Assembly: GCA_965215995.1 (NCBI GenBank)
Contig: OZ244128.1
Span: forward strand, 4,774,001 to 4,838,000
Length of the DNA: 64,000 nucleotides
Reading direction: 5' to 3'
Origin: SZUA-309 sp965215995
GTDB lineage: Bacteria; Pseudomonadota; Gammaproteobacteria; Pseudomonadales; Azotimanducaceae
Part shown: positions 22,989 through 29,372 of the stretch, one piece after another
How the letters are laid out: each line of letters opens with the position of its first letter
Position numbering within the stretch: position 1 is the stretch's first letter
Program-made: the position numbers and the translations under genes
Notes under the pieces: model-generated
The model's input: only the letters and a program-made list of their open reading frames with translations
Told to the model about the DNA's origin: nothing
The model's database searches: none

Positions 22989-25577
22989 ATGCGACCGGAC
23001 AAGATGACCAGCCGTCTGCAGGAGGCCATCGGTGATGCTCAGTCCCTTGCCATAGGCAGGGACCATACCGCGCTCGAGCCTCTGCACCTGTTTGCGGTAA
23101 TGCTCGAGCAGAAGCCGGGTGGCGTTGCTGCGCTGCTGACCAGCGCAGGTGCCGATATGGCGAACCTGAAAGGCGCCGTGGAAGATAGCCTGGACGGACT
23201 CGCGACGCTCAGTGCGCCAACCGGTGAGATCGCGCCTTCCGCCGAGTTCGCGCGAGTCTTCAACCTGGCGGACCGGGGCGCTCAGAAGGCGGGTGACAGC
23301 TATCTCTCTTCCGAACAGGTACTGCTGGCCATGCTCGAAGATGATCGGGTAGGCAGGATGCTGAGAGCCAGCGGGGTGAACATTGAATCTCTTCAGGAGG
23401 CCATCAGGATGTCCAGAGACGGAGATACCGTTGATGATCCAAACGCAGAAGACACGCGGGAAGCCCTCGCCAAGTACACGGTAGATCTGACCGAACGGGC
23501 AGAAGAAGGCAAGCTCGATCCGGTGATTGGGCGGGACGATGAGATCCGTCGAACGGTGCAGGTGCTGCAGCGCCGGACCAAGAACAACCCCGTGCTCATT
23601 GGTGAGCCGGGGGTGGGTAAGACGGCCATAGTCGAAGGGCTGGCGCAGAGAATCCTCAACGGCGAGGTGCCCGAGGGGCTCAAGAACAAACGGATACTGG
23701 CGCTGGACATGGGTGCCCTGATCGCGGGTGCCAAATTCCGCGGGGAGTTTGAAGAACGTTTGAAGGCGGTGCTGAACGAGCTGTCCAAGCAGGAAGGCAA
23801 CGTCATTCTGTTCATCGATGAGCTGCACACCATGGTGGGTGCGGGTAAGGCCGAAGGCGCCATGGACGCCGGCAACATGCTGAAACCCGCGTTGGCCCGT
23901 GGCGAGCTGCATTGTGTCGGCGCAACCACGCTCGACGAGTACCGTCAGTACATCGAGAAGGACGCGGCCTTGGAAAGACGCTTCCAGAAGGTGCAGGTGG
24001 ATGAACCGAGCCTGGAAGATGCGGTGGCCATCCTGCGCGGTCTCAAAGAGCGCTACGAACTGCACCACGCGGTGGACATCACGGACCCGGCCATCGTCGC
24101 GGCTGCCCGACTGTCGCATCGCTACATCACGGATCGGCAGCTGCCCGACAAGGCCATCGACCTGATAGACGAAGCCGCCAGTCGGATCCGGATGGAAATG
24201 GACTCCAAACCCGAGGCGATGGACAAGCTCGAGCGGCGGCTGATCCAGTTCAAGATGGAAGCGGAAGCGCTCAAACAGGAGTCGGACGATGCCAGCAAGA
24301 AGCGACTGGCCGATCTTCAGGAATCAATCGACAACCTGGAGAAAGAATACGCTGATCTGGATGAGATCTGGCAGGCCGAGAAAGCGACGCTGCGTGGTGC
24401 CCAGGAGCTGAAGGAAGATCTTGACGTGGCACGGGGGGAGTTCGAAGCAGCTCGTCGGGCAGGTGATCTCACGCGTATGTCCGAACTCCAGTACGGCAAG
24501 ATCCCGGAGCTAGAAAAGCAGCTCGAGGCGGCAAGCCAGAACGGTGAAGCCGCACCGCGCCAGTTGCTCCGCAACAGTGTCACCGAGGAAGAGGTGGCAG
24601 AGGTTGTCAGCAAGTGGACGGGGATCCCCATCTCCAAGCTGCTCGAAGGAGAGCGGGAAAAGCTGTTGCAACTCGAGACGCAGCTGCACGCTCGCGTGGT
24701 CGGACAGGACGAGGCGGTTACCACGGTGGCAGATGCCGTGCGACGCTCCCGGGCCGGGCTTTCGGATCCGAACAAACCCAACGGCTCCTTCATGTTCCTC
24801 GGCCCCACCGGTGTGGGTAAGACAGAGCTATGCAAGGCGTTGGCGGAGGTGCTGTTCGACTCCGAGGAGGCCATGCTGCGGGTCGACATGTCCGAGTTCA
24901 TGGAGAAGCACTCGGTAGCAAGGCTCATCGGTGCACCACCCGGCTATGTGGGTTACGAGGAAGGAGGCTACCTGACGGAGAAGGTCCGGCGTCGCCCTTA
25001 CTCACTCATCCTGCTCGATGAGATCGAGAAGGCGCATCCGGATGTGTTCAACATCCTGCTGCAGGTGCTCGATGATGGACGCCTGACGGATGGCCACGGT
25101 AGAACGGTGGATTTCCGCAATACCGTTCTGGTGATGACGTCGAACATCGGGTCTCAGGCGATTCAGTCGCTGACCGAAAACGATCAGCAAGATCGGATCA
25201 AGGCGACGGTGATGGGTGAAGTGCAGCAGCACTTCCGCCCGGAGTTCATCAACCGCATCGATGATACGGTGGTATTCCATCCGCTGGCCAAGGACCACAT
25301 GGCGAAGATCGCCGCGATCCAGTTCGACGTGCTGAAGGCCCGTCTGGCTGATCAGGATGTGAACATCGAGCTCAGCCAGGCAGCGATCGATGCGCTGGTT
25401 GAAGAGGGTTATGACCCGGTGTACGGTGCGCGGCCGCTGAAGCGAGTGATTCAGAAACGGATCGAGAATCCGCTGGCACAGCGGATTCTGGCGGGGGACT
25501 TCCCGCCAGGCAGCACCATACAGGTGGGTCTGGAGGGAGATTCGTTCACCTTCGAGTCCGTGGGCGAGGCCGCCTGA
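22989..25577 (+). CDS. clpB: Protein disaggregase chaperone ClpB
   Basis: A hexameric AAA+ unfoldase that rescues aggregated proteins with DnaK. The 862 residues match the family's length of about 857. The N domain covers 1-145. NBD1 has Walker A GEPGVGKTA (about 206-214), pore loop KFRGEFEERLK and Walker B ILFIDELH. The coiled-coil middle domain runs from about 410 to 530 and distinguishes ClpB from ClpA and ClpC. NBD2 has GPTGVGKTE (about 605), the pore loop GYVGYEEGG and ILLDEIEKA, and the arginine finger region FINRID. A single ATG start follows GAGAGAAAG. The stop is five bases from a LexA-type operator. Confidence 0.98.
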   Translation: MRPDKMTSRLQEAIGDAQSLAIGRDHTALEPLHLFAVMLEQKPGGVAALLTSAGADMANLKGAVEDSLDGLATLSAPTGEIAPSAEFARVFNLADRGAQKAGDSYLSSEQVLLAMLEDDRVGRMLRASGVNIESLQEAIRMSRDGDTVDDPNAEDTREALAKYTVDLTERAEEGKLDPVIGRDDEIRRTVQVLQRRTKNNPVLIGEPGVGKTAIVEGLAQRILNGEVPEGLKNKRILALDMGALIAGAKFRGEFEERLKAVLNELSKQEGNVILFIDELHTMVGAGKAEGAMDAGNMLKPALARGELHCVGATTLDEYRQYIEKDAALERRFQKVQVDEPSLEDAVAILRGLKERYELHHAVDITDPAIVAAARLSHRYITDRQLPDKAIDLIDEAASRIRMEMDSKPEAMDKLERRLIQFKMEAEALKQESDDASKKRLADLQESIDNLEKEYADLDEIWQAEKATLRGAQELKEDLDVARGEFEAARRAGDLTRMSELQYGKIPELEKQLEAASQNGEAAPRQLLRNSVTEEEVAEVVSKWTGIPISKLLEGEREKLLQLETQLHARVVGQDEAVTTVADAVRRSRAGLSDPNKPNGSFMFLGPTGVGKTELCKALAEVLFDSEEAMLRVDMSEFMEKHSVARLIGAPPGYVGYEEGGYLTEKVRRRPYSLILLDEIEKAHPDVFNILLQVLDDGRLTDGHGRTVDFRNTVLVMTSNIGSQAIQSLTENDQQDRIKATVMGEVQQHFRPEFINRIDDTVVFHPLAKDHMAKIAAIQFDVLKARLADQDVNIELSQAAIDALVEEGYDPVYGARPLKRVIQKRIENPLAQRILAGDFPPGSTIQVGLEGDSFTFESVGEAA

Positions 25578-25582
25578 TAGAC

Positions 25583-25602
25583 TATTGTATAAATATACAG
25601 TA
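25583..25602 (+). promoter_or_regulatory. LexA (SOS) operator and overlapping promoter
   Basis: TATTGTATAAATATACAGTA matches the E. coli LexA consensus TACTGTATATATATACAGTA at 18 of 20 positions and keeps one CAG half site intact. It overlaps a promoter with -35 TTGTAT (25585-25590), a 17-base spacer and -10 TAGTAT (25608-25613), so LexA binding would block RNA polymerase. It stands immediately after clpB and upstream of the small ORF at 25624. The whole segment is far more AT-rich than its surroundings. Confidence 0.75.
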
Positions 25603-25623
25603 TTTCGTAGTATCGGTGCCGTT

Positions 25624-25926
25624 ATGAGAGATCATCAGCCGAAATCACAGCAGCAGCTACCGTTGTTTGCCTCTGGTGGCCTGATGCCTGGCGAAGGCCC
25701 GGCTCAGTTCGCGCAGCGCAAGCATGCGCTGAAACGCAAGGTGGTGATCAACCCCCATCTGGCGGCGGCCCGACGAATCGCGAAGAAGATGCGCCGGCTG
25801 CCCGATCGATCTGAAGCGGAAACACGAGCTGGCCTTGCCATCTGTGCCCAGCTGAAAGCCTATCTGGCTGATGGGCAGGATGTCGTATTGGCAGATGACC
25901 GATCGACCAGGCCCGAGGCTCACTGA
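25624..25926 (+). CDS. Small LexA-controlled protein with beta-clamp-type motif
   Basis: A 100-residue protein starting at ATG 25624. Its N terminus reads MRDHQPKSQQQLPLF, and QLPLF fits the bacterial sliding-clamp binding consensus QL(S/D)LF found in UmuC, PolB, Hda and MutS. The middle is basic (RKHALKRKVVINPHLAAARRIAKKMRR) and could contact DNA; the C terminus is a helix followed by an acidic tail. No catalytic domain is visible. A LexA box and promoter lie directly upstream, leaving a leader of only a few bases and no Shine-Dalgarno, so the mRNA may be leaderless. The TTG at 25585 lies inside the operator and is not credible. SOS function is inferred; I recognise no named family. Confidence 0.6.
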   Translation: MRDHQPKSQQQLPLFASGGLMPGEGPAQFAQRKHALKRKVVINPHLAAARRIAKKMRRLPDRSEAETRAGLAICAQLKAYLADGQDVVLADDRSTRPEAH

Positions 25927-26181
25927 TTTCCTGGAACGATTTCACGTTTCTCAAGTCACCTGAAAATCCGCCGGCAACCGGCGAATCCTCAAGCGATGCT
26001 TGGGCCGGCTGTTCCTGCCCCGGTAAAAGTGTTCAAATTGCGAACTGCAACGGTGTCCGACGTCAGATTTGGGCACCAAATTCCCTCAAATTCAGTAAGA
26101 TAGCGCCTGAATCAAGACTGAGCCTGCGGTTGTCCGCAGGCCGAAGCTGAATAGGGTGGCAATACAGGTAGTTCGAACGCC
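25927..26181. promoter_or_regulatory. galU leader region with hairpins
   Basis: A 255-bp gap before galU. It contains CGCCGGCAACCGGCG around 25970, a six-base-pair hairpin without a T-run, and a stronger 8-bp stem, GCCTGCGG at 26122-26129 and CCGCAGGC at 26134-26141 with a TTGT loop, about 40 bp before the galU start. The second may be a leader stem in the galU mRNA. I see no clear promoter hexamers and no ORF. Confidence 0.4.
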
Positions 26182-27018
26182 ATGATCAACAAATGTCTGT
26201 TTCCCGTCGCCGGTTACGGCACGCGCTTTCTGCCGGCGACCAAAGCCATGCCGAAGGAGGTTCTGCCCATCCTCGACAAACCGCTGGTCCAGTACGGTGT
26301 CGAAGAAGCCTTCAGCGCCGGTCTGACTGATATCGGCTTCGTTACCGGGCGAGGCAAGCGTGCCATCGAAGACCACTTCGACATGAGCTATGAGCTGGAG
26401 CATCAGATCGCAGGGACGGGCAAGGAGCAGCAACTGGCTGGCATTCGGGAACTGATTGAGCGTTGCACGTTTTCCTACACGCGTCAGGTCCATATGCGCG
26501 GTCTGGGTGATGCCATTCTCAAAGGGCGGACGGTGCTGGGCGATGTGCCTTTCGGGGTCGTGCTCGCGGACGATCTCTGTCTGGGAGCGGACGGAGGCAA
26601 AGGGCCCGGTGTGCTCGAGCAGATGGTCGGTCTGTACAATCAATTCCGTTGCAGCATTGTCGCCGTCGAGGAAGTGCCGGAAAATCAAGCGCACAACTAT
26701 GGCGTGATTGCTGGCGAGGCGCTTTCCGAAAACCTGATTCGCGTCACCGACATGGTGGAGAAACCGCCGGAAGGCACGGCGCCCAGCAATCTGGCCATTA
26801 TCGGCCGATACATTCTCACACCGGATATCTTCGAGATCATCGAGAATACCGAGCCGGGAAAGAACGGCGAGCTGCAGATCACCGATGCATTGCTGACGCA
26901 GGCGAAGAAGGGTTGCGTGATTGCCTACAAGTTCAACGGGCGCAGATTCGATTGCGGCTCCGTCGCCGGTTTCGTTGAAGCCACCAACTACTTCTACGAG
27001 CTCAAGTACGGCCAATGA
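26182..27018 (+). CDS. galU: UTP-glucose-1-phosphate uridylyltransferase GalU
   Basis: Makes UDP-glucose from UTP and glucose-1-phosphate in the cytosol, feeding LPS core, capsule and osmoprotectant glucan synthesis. The 278-residue protein starts with the nucleotidyltransferase signature FPVAGYGTRFLPATKAMPKE, with the catalytic Lys in MPKEVLPI, and has VEKPPEG and the C-terminal FDCGSVAGFVEATNYF. Length and motifs are those of bacterial GalU rather than RfbA or GlmU. The stop overlaps the following gene by 4 bp (ATGA). Confidence 0.96.
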   Translation: MINKCLFPVAGYGTRFLPATKAMPKEVLPILDKPLVQYGVEEAFSAGLTDIGFVTGRGKRAIEDHFDMSYELEHQIAGTGKEQQLAGIRELIERCTFSYTRQVHMRGLGDAILKGRTVLGDVPFGVVLADDLCLGADGGKGPGVLEQMVGLYNQFRCSIVAVEEVPENQAHNYGVIAGEALSENLIRVTDMVEKPPEGTAPSNLAIIGRYILTPDIFEIIENTEPGKNGELQITDALLTQAKKGCVIAYKFNGRRFDCGSVAGFVEATNYFYELKYGQ

Positions 27019-28187
27019 GCAACGCAGGCTACGACACCGTCACTAGAGAGTTGCTGGCACGGCCAACCACGCCAACGCCCCTGGCGCAGGCAGTGCCGCT
27101 ATCGTCGTTGCCCACCCCCGTGCTGCTGCTTGATGAGGCCGGGCTGACGCGCAACATCGACAAGATGGCCGGGTTTCTAGAAGGAAAAGGTAAGGGCTTC
27201 CGTCCGCACGCGAAGACCCACAAGTGCCCGGAGATCGCCCGCCGGCAAATGGCGGCAGGTGCGGTCGGCATCTGCGCGGCCAAAGTCTCCGAGGCGTTCG
27301 TTCTGGTGAACTCGGGTATAGACAGAGTTTTGGTAACGTCTGCCATCCTGTCACCAGCCAAGGCAGAGATTCTGGTAACACTCAGCCGGCAGGCGCAGGT
27401 GGATGTGGTGGTCGACAGCCTGGCAGGCTTTGATGTGCTGGCTGCGGCGCTTTCCGCAGATGACGAGATCGGCGTTCTGGTGGATCTGGACGTGGAGCTC
27501 GGTCGTACCGGCACACGCTCGGATGAGGAGGCTCTGACGCTCGCTGATCGCATCAGCAAATCGGCGAACATGGTTTTCCGGGGTGTGCAACATTACGCCG
27601 GGCACCTCATGCACGTGGAAGGATTCAGCGCTCGTCGGGATCGTTCGCTTACTCTGTGGGAAACCGTTGCTGGCCGGGTCCGATCGCTGGAGGCGGCCGG
27701 ATTCCCTTGCGAGGTGGTCACCGGTTGCGGCACCGGCACCTTCAATATCGACTGTGATGTGGAGGTGGTGACCGATCTTCAGGTTGGCAGCTACATCTTC
27801 ATGGATCAGGAGTACCGGCTGATCGGTGGCGAGCAGAGTGAGTTGTTCGATGACTTCGAAGTCACACTCACCGTCGCCACCACCGCGATAAGCCAACCGA
27901 TGGGCGCAAAGGCCGTGACCGTGGATGGCGGCTACAAGGTATTCGCATCGGATAGCGTCAACCCGGAGCCATTGGATCTGGCAGGCAGCCGTTACCGATT
28001 TTTCGGTGATGAGCACGGTGTGCTGTTGCTGGCCGAAGGCAGCCAGCAGCCAACGCTTGGCAGTCTGCAGCGCTTCGTCACACCCCATTGCGACCCAACT
28101 GTGAATCTGCACGACGCCTACTGGGTGCACGATGAGGATGAGGTATATTCGCGCTGGCCGATTAGCGCCCGCGGCTGCTCCTGGTAA
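27015..28187 (+). CDS. Fold-type III PLP enzyme, D-threonine aldolase/DSD1 family
   Basis: A 390-residue member of the alanine racemase-like family that contains D-threonine aldolase, D-serine dehydratase (DSD1) and related D-amino-acid enzymes. The PLP Lys is in RPHAKTHKCPEIA near residue 65, the barrel continues through VDSLAGFDVL, VDLDVELGRTGT and GVQHYAGHLMH, and the C-terminal domain keeps metal ligands in VTPHCDPTVNLHD. The exact reaction cannot be assigned. The ATGA overlap with galU puts it in the same transcript. Its last six codons lie in a copy of a 22-bp direct repeat, which supplies the stop. Confidence 0.85.
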   Translation: MSNAGYDTVTRELLARPTTPTPLAQAVPLSSLPTPVLLLDEAGLTRNIDKMAGFLEGKGKGFRPHAKTHKCPEIARRQMAAGAVGICAAKVSEAFVLVNSGIDRVLVTSAILSPAKAEILVTLSRQAQVDVVVDSLAGFDVLAAALSADDEIGVLVDLDVELGRTGTRSDEEALTLADRISKSANMVFRGVQHYAGHLMHVEGFSARRDRSLTLWETVAGRVRSLEAAGFPCEVVTGCGTGTFNIDCDVEVVTDLQVGSYIFMDQEYRLIGGEQSELFDDFEVTLTVATTAISQPMGAKAVTVDGGYKVFASDSVNPEPLDLAGSRYRFFGDEHGVLLLAEGSQQPTLGSLQRFVTPHCDPTVNLHDAYWVHDEDEVYSRWPISARGCSW

Positions 28188-28251
28188 CGCCTGCGGCGTG
28201 CCGAAAGAAGAGCCCGCGGCTGCTCCTGGTAACCCTCGTCACGATGACGAG
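28167..28251. repeat. Two-unit direct repeat with small hairpins
   Basis: GCCCGCGGCTGCTCCTGGTA and two further bases occur at 28167-28188 and again at 28212-28233. Each copy is followed by a small palindrome: CGCCTGCGGCG near 28189-28199, and the perfect 7-bp stem CTCGTCA-CGA-TGACGAG at 28235-28251. The first copy overlaps the stop of the preceding gene. It may be a local duplication or a REP-like unit. The second hairpin has no T-run, so it is a poor intrinsic terminator. Confidence 0.6.
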
Positions 28252-28329
28252 CCGAATCAGTTGAGACGAAACAGGATATTTCGATGGTACTACTGAAGAT
28301 GAAGCTGGCTGGTATTCCGGAGGTCGAGC

Positions 28330-28953
28330 GTGCTTGAGATCGTTCAGTCCGGCGGTTGGCTGATGGTTCCGATCCTGCTCTGCAGCATTGTGGCGGCGGC
28401 GATCTGTGTGGAGCGGTTGTGGACCCTGCAACGTTCGAGGATCGTCCCGAAAAACCTGGTGGCGCAGATCTGGAGCGCGGTCAAGACGGAAGACCTGGAT
28501 ACCCAGAAGCTTCGCGAGTTGCGCACTTCCAGCCCCCTTGGCCAGGTGTTGGCTGCGGGGGTTGCCAATGCCAAACGAGGCCGGGATGTCATGAAGGAGG
28601 CCATGGAGGAGGCGGCCAGCCAGGTCAGTCACGACATGGAACGCTATCTCACCTCGCTCGGAATCATCGCATCCATCTCGCCGTTGCTCGGCCTGCTTGG
28701 TACCGTAGTGGGGATGATCAAGGTGTTTACCGCGCTGATGCTCGAGGGGGCCGGCAACGCGAACGTGCTGGCCGGAGGGATCTCGCAAGCCCTGATCACC
28801 ACGGCCGCAGGATTGTCCGTTGCCATTCCCGCGCTCATCTTTCACCGCTTCTTTCTCCGTCGCATCGATGAGCTGGTCGTTACCATGGAGCAGGAAGCAG
28901 GCAAGCTCGTCGAGATCCTGCAGGGGGATCGGGCCGAAGAGCCACGACTGTGA
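28330..28953 (+). CDS. exbB: ExbB/TolQ-family proton channel subunit
   Basis: A 207-residue MotA/TolQ/ExbB-family protein with three transmembrane helices (about residues 13-33, 110-135 and 155-178). The motif SPLLGLLGTVVGMIKVF at about residue 118 and the Thr-rich third helix (GGISQALITTAAGLSVAIPALI) are diagnostic. With ExbD it uses the proton motive force to drive an energised envelope process; the TonB-type partner is not here. The GTG start follows CCGGAGG. A 17-codon ORF with its own weak Shine-Dalgarno (ATG 28284, TGA 28335) overlaps the start and could be a coupled leader. This exbBD pair just upstream of msbA is a common gammaproteobacterial arrangement. Confidence 0.9.
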   Translation: MLEIVQSGGWLMVPILLCSIVAAAICVERLWTLQRSRIVPKNLVAQIWSAVKTEDLDTQKLRELRTSSPLGQVLAAGVANAKRGRDVMKEAMEEAASQVSHDMERYLTSLGIIASISPLLGLLGTVVGMIKVFTALMLEGAGNANVLAGGISQALITTAAGLSVAIPALIFHRFFLRRIDELVVTMEQEAGKLVEILQGDRAEEPRL

Positions 28954-29372
28954 AATTCTCCCGACGAGGTCGACACGAAGCGAGCGTGGAGCTCACACCA
29001 CTGATAGACGTGGTCTTCCTGCTGTTGATCTTCTTCATGGTCTCGACAACTTTCATCCGGGAAACCCAGCTGAAGATCGACCTGCCGGAAGCGGCAGGGG
29101 AGCTTCAGGAAATCGAAGAGGAGATCATCGAGATCACCGTGGACCGACTGGGTGAGTACGCGGTCAACGATCGACTGCTGGTTAACAATGAGCTCCACAC
29201 ACTTGTGCGTGCGCTCGAACAGGCGGTGGAAGCCGATGGTTCCGGCTCGCGGCTGATCATCACGGCTGATGCAAACGCAGCTCATCAGAGCGTGGTCCGG
29301 GCGATGGATGCGGCTGGCAAGGTGGGACTCACACGCATCAGCATCACGACCCAGCAACCGTCGGAAGAGTGA
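28950..29372 (+). CDS. exbD: ExbD/TolR-family biopolymer transport protein
   Basis: A 140-residue protein with one N-terminal membrane helix containing the conserved proton-path Asp (ELTPLIDVVFLLLIFFM, about residues 15-31), followed by a periplasmic domain of the ExbD fold (EIEEEIIEITVDRLGEYAV and LIITADANAAHQSVVRAMDAAGKVG). It is the partner of the upstream ExbB-like subunit and is coupled to it by GTGA. It also overlaps the MsbA-LpxK ORF by 4 bp. Confidence 0.92.
   Translation: MKFSRRGRHEASVELTPLIDVVFLLLIFFMVSTTFIRETQLKIDLPEAAGELQEIEEEIIEITVDRLGEYAVNDRLLVNNELHTLVRALEQAVEADGSGSRLIITADANAAHQSVVRAMDAAGKVGLTRISITTQQPSEE

Noticed and set aside
22890..24119. A 409-codon frame antisense to clpB
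   Set aside because: It lies wholly across the clpB promoter and 5' coding part and lacks any recognisable motif.
25585..25623. TTG start giving a 13-residue N-terminal extension for the small LexA-boxed protein
   Set aside because: The TTG lies inside the LexA operator and the -35 box, so it cannot be transcribed from that promoter.
28235..28251. Intrinsic terminator after the PLP-enzyme gene
   Set aside because: The stem is perfect but short and is not followed by a T-run.
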